Assembly: GCF_009791395.1 (NCBI RefSeq)
Contig: NZ_WSZK01000010.1
Span: 1-64,000 of the forward strand
Direction of reading: 5' to 3'
DNA length: 64,000 bases
Source: Halomarina oriensis
GTDB lineage: Archaea; Halobacteriota; Halobacteria; Halobacteriales; Haloarculaceae
Made by a program: the position numbers and the translations under genes. Shown one piece after another: positions 44,521 through 54,054 of this stretch. A model generated the notes under the pieces. It was given only the letters and a program-made list of their open reading frames with translations, was not told where the DNA came from and ran no database searches. The number at the start of each line of letters is the position of its first letter. The first letter of the stretch is position 1.

Positions 44521-44992
44521 CGATAGTTCAGAGGCCGCTGAAGGCGCGATAGAGCCTGCAGAAAACGCACTACCGCCAGAGAAACTCAACTACCCCGAAT
44601 TCGTCTTCGAGGAAGGGAGCATCGATGCCGACGGTGGGTTCGACCTCACGGAGGGGATGAAGAGAGACGAGATCGTCTCGTGGCTTCGTGAGCTCGCAGA
44701 CGGACTCGAGAGCCACGACATCGCAGTCGAATCTCCAGATGGCCACGTGACGTTCGGTGTCGGGACTGGCGACGTCCGAATGCAGTTCGATCCCGACGAG
44801 AACCATCAAGGAACGCTCTCTGTAGAGTTTGGATTGAAAGCCAAAGCGATGTTCGTCTCGGACGACCCGACTCGTCGGAAAACGGGTGCGCGTGGGAAGA
44901 CGGGGTTCATCCCACTGTCGATGCTCACAGACGACAAACCACCCGAATCCTACCGGTGTTATAGTTGGATTCGGGACCCAACAGACCCGTAG
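44510..44992 (+). CDS. Amphi-Trp-like domain protein at the end of the ABC operon
   Basis: 160 aa overlapping the DppF-type gene by 11 bases, so part of the operon. The helix MKRDEIVSWLRELADGLESH followed by strands with VTFGVGTGDVRMQF and GTLSVEFGLKAK fits the amphi-Trp fold of haloarchaea. An acidic N-terminal arm of about 45 residues and a C-terminal tail with KTGARGKTGFIPLSML are extra. Its role in transport is unknown; it may bind the ligand or a nucleotide in the cytoplasm. Confidence 0.6.
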   Translation: MMTDDSSEAAEGAIEPAENALPPEKLNYPEFVFEEGSIDADGGFDLTEGMKRDEIVSWLRELADGLESHDIAVESPDGHVTFGVGTGDVRMQFDPDENHQGTLSVEFGLKAKAMFVSDDPTRRKTGARGKTGFIPLSMLTDDKPPESYRCYSWIRDPTDP

Positions 44993-45135
44993 CCGGGGAC
45001 ATTGAGGTGTCGAGGTCTTCGAGGGCTACAATCGCTCAATGCACGCTTCATCAGGCAGCAACAGGCGGATAGGGTGGCCCCCGACGACCCAAAAGAAGCC
45101 TTATCGATTAGACGAGTGACCTGCAGCGTCGTTGC

Positions 45136-46120
45136 TCACGTCGATGGAGTTTCGAGTAGCGTTTTCCCACCACGAAAGAGGATGAGGCTCCCAACGAGCA
45201 GTGCCGTCCCGAACAACAACGCGATGCTGAAGTCATGGAGCACACCGATATCGTACGCGTGGCTGATGGTTTTGCTCGCCATCGCTACACTATCGAGCAG
45301 CAGCATCAGGGCGAAGTAACCCATCAACGACGACTCGTCGAGAATCTCCGTCATCCGTGCGCCGATATAGGCCCCAGAGACGCTTCCACCGAGTAGTGGT
45401 AGGACGACCGAGAAATGAACGGCATCTTGCTGCAGGTAACGAGCGGACCCAAAGGCACTGGAGCCAGCAATTTGGAAAATATCGGTTCCAACAGCGACTG
45501 AGTTGGAGAGGCCAACGCCGTAAACGAGTGATGGAACCATCAGAAACCCACCACCAACCCCGAGAAAGCCAGAGAGAGTACCAATCGCGACGCCGATTCC
45601 GATGAGTAGCCAAAGCGAGACGATTCCACCTGATTTCAACCTCAGCCGAGGCGGTAATTGATTGAAAACAGACCGTTCAACCAGGGGTTGTACATGCCTG
45701 TCATCAACGGTTGGCATCTCATCAGCATGGATTTGTCGGAGGAGAAGAACACCAACTACTGCCAGCAATAGCACGTAACAGACACTAACGACGATATCAC
45801 CCAAGCCACGCGCGACGAGCCAAAAGAGTACCCGTTTACCGGTCTCAATACCAACAGACATTCCAATGACAAGAACGGCACCAAGACGGTAATCGATGTG
45901 ACCAGCAGACCGGTGAGTAATCGCGGCGGTAATGGCGGTTCCGAAAACAAACACCAGGCCAGAACCGACTGCTGCTTCAGCGGGATGTCCAAGCACGAGT
46001 AACGCAGGGGTGACGAAGAAGCTCCCACCCAGACCAAAAAAAGCCGAACAGGATCCCGATGAGAAATCCGAAACCCACAAAAAACGCAATCTCGGATTCT
46101 ATGAATACCACCAGAATCAT
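45136..46120 (-). pseudogene. TauE/SafE-type exporter with one frameshift at a T7 tract
   Basis: The N-terminal 28 residues (MILVVFIESEIAFFVGFGFL...) run from ATG 46120 to a run of seven A (46035-46041; T on the coding strand), and the remaining about 300 residues continue in the next frame from GLGGSFFVTPALL. With six T the protein would read LFGFFGLGGSFF, the normal TauE first repeat. The second repeat (GTLSGFLGVGGGFLMVPSLV) and all helices are intact. Either a fresh inactivating insertion, a sequencing error, or a gene read by slippage on the T tract. It lies beside the CopB-type ATPase. Confidence 0.75.
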
Positions 46121-46508
46121 CTTGGCTCTGCTCCGATATCGTTTCCAGACACGTGCGTTGGGCTGCGACAAAGAGTGTGATGGCCCCGGTGAACATCGAT
46201 GACCACCTTCGGGTCGTTCCTGTTCTCAGTGTGTCTCTGCCTTCGCTCACCAACCAGAGACTGACGAGGGGCCCAAGTTACCTCGTGGGCCCATCGACTA
46301 GTTGTGAGCTGGTATCCGTTCTCGTGTACGACGTCAAGAATCAGGTTTGCATCGGATAGACAGTGTACGTGATTGCCACCGTTGAGGGCCTGTGCATCTC
46401 GAATAGTCTTCGAGACAGCTACGGCAGCGACGCCTGTTGCTCGACACTGTTTGAGTCCATCGGCACCAATCATCATGGCAAGCCCGTCTCCACCGACAAC
46501 CAACGTCG
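46121..46508. other. Stretch with a doubtful short gene
   Basis: About 390 bases. A minus-strand frame beginning at ATG 46512 ([20 protein letters not shown]...) overlaps the CopB stop and reads well for some 60 residues (ADGLKQCRATGVAAVAVSK, GGNHVHCLSDANLILDVV) before turning random. It could be the remains of a small enzyme gene. No family can be supported. Confidence 0.3.
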
Positions 46509-48629
46509 TCATGTTGAGAGGTCGATTCCTTTGAGCCGCCGAGCGTTGATGGCGACGATGATGGTCGAGAGCGACATGAACACCGCCCCGATGGCCGGTG
46601 AAAGGAGGATGCCGACGGGGGCGAGCAGACCCGCTGCGAGCGGGAGTGCGACGACGTTGTAGCCCGTCGCCCAGACGAGGTTCTCCTGCATCTTCCGGTA
46701 GCTCGCCGCCGAGAGGCGGACGAGCCGAACGACGTCTCTCGGGTCGTTGTCGACGAGGACGATGTCGCCGGACTCGATAGCGACATCGGTTCCGGACCCG
46801 ATGGCGATGCCGACGTCCGCCCTCGCGAGCGCTGGCGCGTCGTTGACGCCGTCGCCGACCATCGCGACGAGTTTTCCCTCCGACTGGAGCTGGGCGACCG
46901 TCGTGTCCTTCTCGTCGGGGAGGACCTCGGCGAAGTACTGGTCGATGCCCAACTCCTCGGCGACCGCGCGGGCGACGTCCTCGGAGTCCCCCGTCAGCAT
47001 CGCCACCTCGATACCCATCGCGTGGAGGGCGTCGATCGCCTGCCTGCTCTCTGCACGAATCACGTCCGCGAGTGCGAACGCCGCCACGACGCTCGACTCC
47101 TCGTGAACGAGGTAGATGACCGTCTGGGCGTTCTTCCCGGCCTCGTCGGCGAAGGCGACAATGGAGTGCGGCCGCTCGACACCGAGTCGGTCGAGGAGAT
47201 TCGGTCCGCCCAGGTGGATCGTCTCGCCCTTGCTCGGGTTACTCGACGAATTGCTCGGCCGAGTCGAGGCAGGAACCATTTCAGGAGCTACTGTCGCCCG
47301 AACACCGAGTCCGCGGAGGTTCTCGAACGTCGAGACGGAGACCCGTTCGACCTCACGTTCGCTTGCAGCGGTGCGAATCGCGCGGGCGATCATGTGCTCG
47401 GAGTCGCCTTCGACACCGGCGGCGATGGCGAGTGCTCGCTGTTCGTCGTACCCCTCGACGGTCTCAATGCCGACGACACCTTGCTCGCCCTTGGTCAGCG
47501 TCCCGGTCTTGTCGAACATCACGGTATCGAGGTTTCGAGCCTCTTCCATGGCGATACGGTCGCGAATCAACATCCCGTTCTGGGCGGCCGTCGAGGTGTT
47601 GATGGCGACGACGAGGGGGACCGCGAGCCCCAGTGCGTGCGGGCAGGCGATGACTAGGACGGTAACGACCCGTTCGAGAACAGCAATCTCGAAGCCAGTT
47701 GCCAGTGTCCACGCGACGGCGGTGACGGCGGCGACGCCGAGCGCGACGTAGAACAGCCACCCGGCGGCGCGGTCGGCGAGCACCTGGGTCCGGGACTTCG
47801 ACTGCTGGGCTTCGTCGACGAGCCGCATGATACCTGCGAGCGCCGTCTCGTTGCCGGTCTTCGTCACTTGGACGCGGAGACTGCCGTCCTGGTTGACGGT
47901 CCCGGCGACTACCTCGTCGCCCGGTTCCTTTCCGACTGATCTGGACTCACCCGTAATCATCGACTCGTCTACCGATGATTCTCCCTCAACCACATCACCA
48001 TCTGCTGGCACCGACGCACCTGGCCGAACGAGGACGACGTCACCCTCCGAAAGGTCGGAGACGGCCACCTCCTCGACATCGCCGCTCTCGGTGACACGCT
48101 CGGCGGTGTCGGGCATGAGTTTGGCCAGTTCGTCGAGTGCGCCGGATGCTTGGCGGACCGAGCGCATCTCCATCCAGTGGCCCAGCAGCATGATGTCGAT
48201 GAGCGTGACGAGCTCCCAGAAGAACGGCGTCGTCCCCGGCAAAAACAGACTCGCGATGGAGTAGACGAACGCGACGGTGATTGCGAGCGAGATGAGCATC
48301 ATCATCCCCGGTTCGCGATTGGTGAGTTCTGTCCGGGCCATCGAGAGAAACGGCACGCCACCGTACGCGAAGACGACGACCGAGAGTACCGGTGTAATCC
48401 AGACACTCCCCGGGAACGTCGGCGCGGTGTAACCGACCACCTCCTGGATGAACTCACTGAAGTAGATAACCGGAATCGAGAGGACTAGTGACACCCAGAA
48501 GCGACGACGGAACATCCGTTCGTGGCCGCTGTGGTCCGTATGTGCGTGGTGGTCTTCGTCCCTCATCCCATGCTTATGGGAGTCGCCTCCACCCTCACTG
48601 GTTCCATCGTGGTTTTGGTGTGTCGTCAT
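46509..48629 (-). CDS. copB: CopB-type P1B ATPase with His-rich N-terminus
   Basis: 706 aa. The first 40 residues are His-rich ([26 protein letters not shown]) in place of HMA domains. The transport motif is CPH in [12 protein letters not shown] (about 328), phosphorylation site [12 protein letters not shown] (about 372), hinge [19 protein letters not shown] with a His-rich N-terminus marks the P1B-3 (CopB) group, linked to Cu(II) or Cu(I)/Ag export. It complements the CPC-type CopA in this window. Opposite to the YHS permease gene, with about 480 bases between. Confidence 0.9.
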   Translation of the reverse strand: MTTHQNHDGTSEGGGDSHKHGMRDEDHHAHTDHSGHERMFRRRFWVSLVLSIPVIYFSEFIQEVVGYTAPTFPGSVWITPVLSVVVFAYGGVPFLSMARTELTNREPGMMMLISLAITVAFVYSIASLFLPGTTPFFWELVTLIDIMLLGHWMEMRSVRQASGALDELAKLMPDTAERVTESGDVEEVAVSDLSEGDVVLVRPGASVPADGDVVEGESSVDESMITGESRSVGKEPGDEVVAGTVNQDGSLRVQVTKTGNETALAGIMRLVDEAQQSKSRTQVLADRAAGWLFYVALGVAAVTAVAWTLATGFEIAVLERVVTVLVIACPHALGLAVPLVVAINTSTAAQNGMLIRDRIAMEEARNLDTVMFDKTGTLTKGEQGVVGIETVEGYDEQRALAIAAGVEGDSEHMIARAIRTAASEREVERVSVSTFENLRGLGVRATVAPEMVPASTRPSNSSSNPSKGETIHLGGPNLLDRLGVERPHSIVAFADEAGKNAQTVIYLVHEESSVVAAFALADVIRAESRQAIDALHAMGIEVAMLTGDSEDVARAVAEELGIDQYFAEVLPDEKDTTVAQLQSEGKLVAMVGDGVNDAPALARADVGIAIGSGTDVAIESGDIVLVDNDPRDVVRLVRLSAASYRKMQENLVWATGYNVVALPLAAGLLAPVGILLSPAIGAVFMSLSTIIVAINARRLKGIDLST

Positions 48630-49112
48630 GATGTCGTTCGATTGTTGTCGTTCGGTATGCTGTCCTATCGATTGGCCCTCATGGAGGGGGACTGTTCCTC
48701 TCCTCCTCTATCTTCGATTGGTTCCCCGGCACCCTACATCGGAGGCACTCTGAGGACCATCCTCGGTAGTGGCGGCCCTATTCATTCCATTATTCGCGCA
48801 TTGGTGGCTGTCTTTATCCTTGCCTGTCACTTACGTCTTGGCTGCTTATGCTGGTTCTTCTTTCGTGACTTCTGCCAAGGGTGCCCTCTACCGATGAAAC
48901 CAAAGCGAGACCGGGACCGGGACAGGTGTTCTGAGTCTGTCTAACCGGAGATAAAGCATTCGTCAACTGATTAGCCCGAAGAGTTCCAAATTCCGGTGAT
49001 CGATAGGTGATAATCGATCGAGACCTCCGTTTCGGCCCGTTGGTGTCCTGTGCATCTCTGTCTGAGTCTGTTAAGCAACACTGGCATAGCCCACGGTTGT
49101 CAATCTCTAGGT
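48630..49112. promoter_or_regulatory. Divergent promoter region of copB and the YHS permease
   Basis: About 480 bases between two divergent metal genes. No believable gene is present; a frame ending at 48944 is hydrophobic but basic and Cys-rich by chance. It contains GATCGATAGGTGATAATCGATC-like symmetry around 48997-49018 (TGATCGATA...TAATCGATCGA), a possible regulator site. Confidence 0.4.
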
Positions 49113-50510
49113 ATGCAAGTGGCACTCCTCGACGGCGTCTTTGAATCGCTGCGAATTGGCGTGGGGTTCCTCTGGACGGCCGCGTGGGCCATCATCATGG
49201 GGCTCGTCATCACGAGCTTCGTCCAGGTCTACGTCTCAAAAGAACGGATGGCGAAGGTTCTCGGAACCGAAGACATCGGAAGCCTCGCGAAAGCGACCGT
49301 GTTCGGTGCAGCGAGTAGTGGGTGTAGCTTCGGGGCGGTCGCTATCGGCAAGGGGTTGTTCAAGAAAGGAGCACACGCGGTGAACGTGCTGGCGTTCATG
49401 TTCGCCTCGACGAACCTCATCGTCGAACTCGGATTGATGATTCTCATCTTGCTGGGGTGGGAGTTTCTGGTCGCCGAACTTCTGGGGGGACTCATTCTCA
49501 TCGCGGTGATGGCGCTCATCGTCCACGTGACCCTCCCTGAGAATCGCTTCGAGGAAGTCCGCACAGCATTGAACCAGCGCGATGCCGAGGCGGGCGTCAC
49601 CGAAGACCCGACCTGCGGGATGGAAGGCTCAAAAGAACACTCGGTCGTGACCGACGGTGGGGAGACCCTCGAGTTCTGTTCGGCCGGGTGTCTGGAGACC
49701 TACCAGCAGGAAATTGCCAGTGCCGGTGGCTGGCGTGACGAACTGCTCTCGTGGGGCGGGTGGTACAAACTCGGCAACCAGTACCGCAAGGAGTGGTCGA
49801 TGATCTGGAGAGACGTCGTCGCGGGCTTTCTCATTTCGGGGTTCGTCATCGTTTTCGTCCCACAGTCGGTGTGGAACGCGCTGTTCCTGCGTGGGGATGG
49901 ACTGCTCGTGAGCGCGGAGAACGCCGTGATGGGTGTCACGATCGCCGTTGTGAGCTTCGTCGGCAGTATCGGTAACGTCCCGTTTGCAGTCGCCTTGTGG
50001 GGTGGCGGCGTCAGTTTCGCAGGCGTCATCGCGTTCGTCTACGCCGACCTCATCACGATCCCTGTGCTGAACGTCTACCGGAAGTACTACGGCTGGCAGG
50101 TGATGGCATACATCTTCGTCGTGTTCTTTGTGACGATGGCGTTCACGGGCTTCCTGATGGAAGAGCTGTTCGACGCGTTGGGCATTGTCCCCAATCTCGC
50201 CGGCGGACAGACCGCCTCCGAGCAGATGTACTTCGAACTGAACTACACGTTCTACCTCAATCTGTTCGCCTTCGCCCTCTCAGGGTTCCTCTTCTACGTC
50301 TATCGTCGGGGGCTCGGGGCACCGGGCCAGCACCGTGATCCAGTCTGTGGGATGCGCACCGACGAGAGCGGCCCCAGTCTCACCCACTACGGTGAGACCT
50401 ACTACTTCTGCTCGAATCGGTGTAAAGAGACGTTCCAGCAACACCCAACCAAGTACTCTCGTGAGCATCCCACTGCACACCCCGATAGGATGGATCATTC
50501 CACTCACTGA
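49113..50510 (+). CDS. UPF0718/ArsP-like permease with two YHS metal-binding domains
   Basis: 465 aa from ATG 49113. Eight or so TM segments in two halves; FGAASSGCSFGAVAIGKGLF and SFVGSIGNVPFAVALWGGGV are the paired re-entrant motifs of UPF0718 permeases. After the first half is a YHS domain (DPTCGMEG ... EFCSAGCLETYQQE, about 170-215), and a second follows the last helix (DPVCGMRTDESG ... YFCSNRCKETFQQHP, about 430-460). YHS domains bind metal and are typical of copper ATPases. It probably moves a metal or metal complex. Confidence 0.8.
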   Translation: MQVALLDGVFESLRIGVGFLWTAAWAIIMGLVITSFVQVYVSKERMAKVLGTEDIGSLAKATVFGAASSGCSFGAVAIGKGLFKKGAHAVNVLAFMFASTNLIVELGLMILILLGWEFLVAELLGGLILIAVMALIVHVTLPENRFEEVRTALNQRDAEAGVTEDPTCGMEGSKEHSVVTDGGETLEFCSAGCLETYQQEIASAGGWRDELLSWGGWYKLGNQYRKEWSMIWRDVVAGFLISGFVIVFVPQSVWNALFLRGDGLLVSAENAVMGVTIAVVSFVGSIGNVPFAVALWGGGVSFAGVIAFVYADLITIPVLNVYRKYYGWQVMAYIFVVFFVTMAFTGFLMEELFDALGIVPNLAGGQTASEQMYFELNYTFYLNLFAFALSGFLFYVYRRGLGAPGQHRDPVCGMRTDESGPSLTHYGETYYFCSNRCKETFQQHPTKYSREHPTAHPDRMDHSTH

Positions 50511-50586
50511 GTAGCACACCGACACCTGAAGTCGTGGGCTTTCTCCTAATGCTTCTACAACGTATAATTTCAATAACTCTTTTGAG

Positions 50587-51108
50587 ATGGCGGTTGAACT
50601 GCGACAAGCGATGTCCACTGAACGTACTGATCTCGATCTTCGAGTGGGAGGCATTGCACGACCGGACGTCGTGAGCGTCTCGAAAACGACGCCGGTCGGT
50701 GAGATTGCTCAGCTAATGGCTGACGAGAGAGTGGGCGATGCCATCGTCACAGACGATGGCGATATCGTCGGAATCGTCACCGACCGAGATCTTACAATCC
50801 ATCTCCTGACAGACGAATTCGATACGAACGTCCTCAGAGGGGATGTAGCAGCAGACCTCACTGCCACCGACGTGATGACTGCAGATCCGTTGACTATCGA
50901 TGCCCAAGCACGCGTCCCCCGGCTACTCCATCATATGACTCAATCGGGCGTCCGGCGAGTGCCGGTTGTTGATGAGGGTGCCATGGCCGGAATCATCACG
51001 TTTGACGACCTCATCGTCCACTTAACTGGCGAGAGTGCACACGTTACGGCGCAACTCAAAAGCCTCGCTGAAGTCGTCCACGCAGCCTCGCCAACTCTTG
51101 AGTCGTGA
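50587..51108 (+). CDS. Two-CBS-domain protein
   Basis: 173 aa: CBS1 (PDVVSVSKTTPVGEIAQLMA, DGDIVGIVTDRDL) and CBS2 (DVMTADPLTIDAQARVPRLL, VDEGAMAGIITFDDL). Such stand-alone pairs bind adenine nucleotides and act as energy sensors for partner proteins. Convergent with the Usp gene. No partner can be named. Confidence 0.8.
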   Translation: MAVELRQAMSTERTDLDLRVGGIARPDVVSVSKTTPVGEIAQLMADERVGDAIVTDDGDIVGIVTDRDLTIHLLTDEFDTNVLRGDVAADLTATDVMTADPLTIDAQARVPRLLHHMTQSGVRRVPVVDEGAMAGIITFDDLIVHLTGESAHVTAQLKSLAEVVHAASPTLES

Positions 51109-51138
51109 TTCGAGTAGTTTGAACGAGGGCGGGCACGT

Positions 51139-52050
51139 TCAGGTGAGTTTCCGGACTGACAAAACGGGAATGGAGGTCTCTCGAAGAACACGACTCGTCG
51201 TGCTGCCAATGAGTGCCCGGTTGATTCCCGAGCGACCATGTGTTCCCATCGCGACCATGTCGATATCGAATTCGTCGATGTATTCCAGGATTCTTCTATG
51301 GGGGATGCCATGTCGGAGAGCTTGCACGGTTTTGAGGTCCGCTGATTCCGCCTGAGAGGCAACACGAACGAGTTCGCTTCTCCCAGCTTGTTCGAGCGTC
51401 TCCTCTATGTCAGACCACGTTCTGCCAGGTTTCGTCGAGTATGCACGAGAATCGGCGACATACAGGAGATGGATAGTGGTATCAAACGCCCTCACAATCG
51501 CCATCGCATGGTCCAGCGCTGCGTGACTTAGCTTGCTCCCATCGACGGGGACGAGCACGTTCTCGAATGGCTCCCCTTTGGCGTGTTTCCGGGGTGTCTC
51601 CGGTGTGTTCAAGTTAAGGCAAAGAACAGGGACGTCGACGCTCCGGATGATGGTCGACGAAACGCTGCCTAAGAGATACCTTTGAAGACCTGTTGTACCG
51701 CGTGTCCCCATACTCACGAGGTCAATGTCGTGGTCGTCGATAAATGTACGAATCTCCCGAGCAGGGATGCCAAATCGGACTTCCGTCACCACATCGAGGT
51801 GCTGGTCAGAAACTCGGAGAGCGAGTTGCTCCGTTATCTGGTCTCCTCTTGAGACCCAATTATCTGGTGGCGACTGCTCCTCAACGTCTACCTCTGTGAG
51901 TGCAAGTTTCCGCTCTATCGGTGTACTATCAACGACGTGCAGTATGTGGATCGTTGCATCGTTCGCTCGAGCGATTTCAGTTGTGGGCTCTGCCACACAC
52001 TCCGCGTGGTCACTCCCATTGGTCGGGATCAGTATCGCGTTGTACATCAT
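51139..52050 (-). CDS. Tandem universal stress protein (two Usp domains)
   Basis: 303 aa. Two UspA folds: residues 1-150 (ILIPTNGSDHAECVAEPTTE, SMGTRGTTGLQRYLLGSVS) and 160-303 (VLVPVDGSKLSHAALDHAM, AMGTHGRSGINRALIGSTTS). Each keeps the GTxGxxG-(9)-GS ATP-binding motif. General stress role; close to CBS, DUF302 and copper genes. Confidence 0.87.
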   Translation of the reverse strand: MMYNAILIPTNGSDHAECVAEPTTEIARANDATIHILHVVDSTPIERKLALTEVDVEEQSPPDNWVSRGDQITEQLALRVSDQHLDVVTEVRFGIPAREIRTFIDDHDIDLVSMGTRGTTGLQRYLLGSVSSTIIRSVDVPVLCLNLNTPETPRKHAKGEPFENVLVPVDGSKLSHAALDHAMAIVRAFDTTIHLLYVADSRAYSTKPGRTWSDIEETLEQAGRSELVRVASQAESADLKTVQALRHGIPHRRILEYIDEFDIDMVAMGTHGRSGINRALIGSTTSRVLRETSIPVLSVRKLT

Positions 52051-52116
52051 CTGGATACTCTTACAACGATTTAGTCGTCGGAGCCATGGAAAACGGGCCG
52101 TAGCCTGTGTCAGGGG

Positions 52117-52413
52117 TCATCGAGCGAAGAGATTGTACAACCCGATGAGTGCATACGTGAGAACGAAGCTAATCACTGCGGCTTCGACCATCCCTCCAGC
52201 AGTCCCGAGTATCGTTGGTTCGAAGAACAGATGCCACTGTTCCATCATCCTCACTGCGCCTTCGTAAATCCCGATCGTGCCGAAGATTCCGAGGAGAAGC
52301 ATCACCCCAGCCGAAACGACTGCCGCTGCTTCAGCGAACGCAAGGCTATTCAGTCGAATCTGTTCAGTTCTCGATGCAGCATCGTACGATTCACGTTCAG
52401 CTGTTGTCACGCC
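52117..52413 (-). CDS. Small membrane protein
   Basis: 98 aa from ATG 52413 (an ATG at 52443 is in frame but less likely). Two hydrophobic segments, AAAVVSAGVMLLLGIFGTIG and MVEAAVISFVLTYALIGLYN. No family recognised. Divergent from the DUF302 gene. Confidence 0.6.
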   Translation of the reverse strand, partial: GVTTAERESYDAASRTEQIRLNSLAFAEAAAVVSAGVMLLLGIFGTIGIYEGAVRMMEQWHLFFEPTILGTAGGMVEAAVISFVLTYALIGLYNLFAR

Positions 52414-52591
52414 CATAGTTGACACTAGCCAATCATCGTTCAATGCTGTTTCCCCTACGAATCCAAAGCTAATGAGCGCTCAGTCTGTCTACTAACTCCA
52501 AACGTGTCCGTGAGAGATTCAGAACCGTCGCCTTCGACAGTCGTGATTCTAAGCCAACACGAATAAAAACGAACGAGTAGTATTGCACACT

Positions 52592-53002
52592 ATGGGCTAT
52601 ACAAACTCGGTGCGACTCAGGGGCAACTTCGATGAGGTCGTATCGGCCACGATAGACGCACTTGACCAAGAGGGATTCGGTGTTCTCTGTGACATCGACG
52701 TTCAAGAGACGTTCGCGAGGAAACTCGACGCCGAGTTTCAACGCTATCGGATTCTGGGTGCATGCAACCCAGAACTCGCCCACGAAGGGATGACCGAAGA
52801 GCCCGAACTTGGCGCGTTGCTTCCATGTAATGTCGTCGTCTACGAGATGGACGAGGAAGTCGTCGTACGGGCGGTGGACCCCGAACAACTCGTCGGGGTT
52901 GCTGACACCCCGGCGCTCGATGTTATTGCATCGGAGGTCCACGACCGATTCGCGCGTGTTCTCAGGACGGTTGGGCAAAAGTTCGAATCGGTGGAGGCCT
53001 GA
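52592..53002 (+). CDS. DUF302 protein
   Basis: 136 aa from ATG 52592 (a TTG nine bases earlier is possible). DEVVSATIDALDQEGFGVLC, VQETFARKLDAEFQRYRILG, ACNPELAHEG and LLPCNVVVYEMDEEVVVRAV are the typical DUF302 landmarks. The family is often found with stress and sulfur/metal genes; the function is not known. The long minus-strand frame opposite is a shadow. Confidence 0.85.
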   Translation: MGYTNSVRLRGNFDEVVSATIDALDQEGFGVLCDIDVQETFARKLDAEFQRYRILGACNPELAHEGMTEEPELGALLPCNVVVYEMDEEVVVRAVDPEQLVGVADTPALDVIASEVHDRFARVLRTVGQKFESVEA

Positions 53003-53059
53003 TCATGGCGACTACGAACCGTTTTTGGTACGTCAACGCTTCTCGTACTGCTTCTCATC

Positions 53060-53350
53060 GTGCTAGTTGGCCTGCCACTGCTCTGGATGGGGGTGATGGG
53101 GATCGGAGGGATGATGGGATTCGGTGGGATGATGTACGGCAGTAGAGCGGGGTCGGGGTGGTGGATAGTTGGTGCAGTTCTACAGTTCCTCTTCCTGCTG
53201 CTCGTCTTGGGTGGAGGCTACCTCGCCGTCCGACGCCTATTGAATGCCACTGAGTCGAGCGATCCTGCTATAGAGGAGCTTCGACGCGCGTACGCACGTG
53301 GCGACATCTCTGATGAAGAGTTCGAGACCCGTAGAGAGCGACTTGAGTGA
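53060..53350 (+). CDS. SHOCT-domain membrane protein
   Basis: 96 aa from GTG 53060; only a stop and no better start lie upstream. A Gly/Met-rich first helix (GVMGIGGMMGFGGMMYG), a second helix (VGAVLQFLFLLLVLGGGYLA), and a C-terminal SHOCT motif (IEELRRAYARGDISDEEFET). SHOCT tails are oligomerisation modules of small membrane proteins. It follows DUF302 by 57 bases, probably in one operon. Met-rich segments may bind Cu. Confidence 0.75.
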   Translation: MLVGLPLLWMGVMGIGGMMGFGGMMYGSRAGSGWWIVGAVLQFLFLLLVLGGGYLAVRRLLNATESSDPAIEELRRAYARGDISDEEFETRRERLE

Positions 53351-54054
53351 AGTAGTATACCTCTCTGGCCATTTACCTGAATTGAGGCGAAAGCCTCTTT
53401 CTCAACGAGTGAGCGGTGGGGTGGGTAGTTCACGAATCTCCCACCCACCTCTGTCTCGAGATTGAGGACTTCAACGAGAGTCGACTCTACGAGTACCTCA
53501 TTGAGAACGTCACTATGTTCCAGCGTATCTTCGGCGAAGACGAACGGAGCGACTACGTCCCCGTCATTGAACGGTGTGTCTGAGGAAACTCCTCAGAGAC
53601 TCACAGTTAGATTCCCCTTCCTCGTACAGTCTCGGATTCCGTAGACGCTCTCGTCTTCGTAGCCATTTGATTCGAAAGTTCAGGAGTACATTATATTGTA
53701 TATGCTAACAATGGACATGGTGAAGCACAATCGCCTATTCCCAACTATGCCCACTCAAACCGACTATCGAGGCGGAGGTTCTAGGCCGCGGATTCTCGAA
53801 CGGTTTTTGAGAAGTGGGCCGATAGCGTGTAAACGGTGGTGAGCAGACCCCTGTGGCCCCGACTTCTCACCACGTTGGGCAATTACCCCCTTCGTAGCGG
53901 CCGGGGCAGTGTACTGGTTTAGATTGTAAGCCAGAGGTGCAAAGAGCGATGCCCGACAATGGTGTGGTAGAGATGGGTCTCAGTCGTTCGGTCGTCGAGA
54001 GGTGGCGACGAGAATATCATCCGTTCTCAAGGCCCCGTCGTGATAAATCGACCC
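53351..54054. other. Non-coding stretch with one gene fragment
   Basis: About 700 bases. A hairpin of TGGGTGGGAG type around 53420-53450, the remnant at 53456-53583, and an AT-rich patch TACATTATATTGTATATGC (about 53688-53706). Nothing else is recognisable. Confidence 0.4.
53456..53583 (+). pseudogene. 3' gene fragment
   Basis: About 42 codons read LEIEDFNESRLYEYLIENVT, MFQRIFGEDERSDYVPVIE, RCV and stop. This is good haloarchaeal protein but without a start; the 5' part is missing. Family not recognised. Confidence 0.4.

Noticed and set aside
46117-46512. Frame with faint likeness to ribose-5-phosphate isomerase B (GxGxxM, HN-like end)
   Set aside because: The likeness covers about 40 residues with no catalytic Cys or His in place; kept only as a doubtful stretch.
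48522-48944. Plus-strand frame upstream of the YHS permease
   Set aside because: It overlaps the start of copB and its translation is Cys/Leu/Arg-rich without structure.
52469-52978. Minus-strand frame of 169 codons
   Set aside because: Shadow of the DUF302 gene, which has clear family landmarks.
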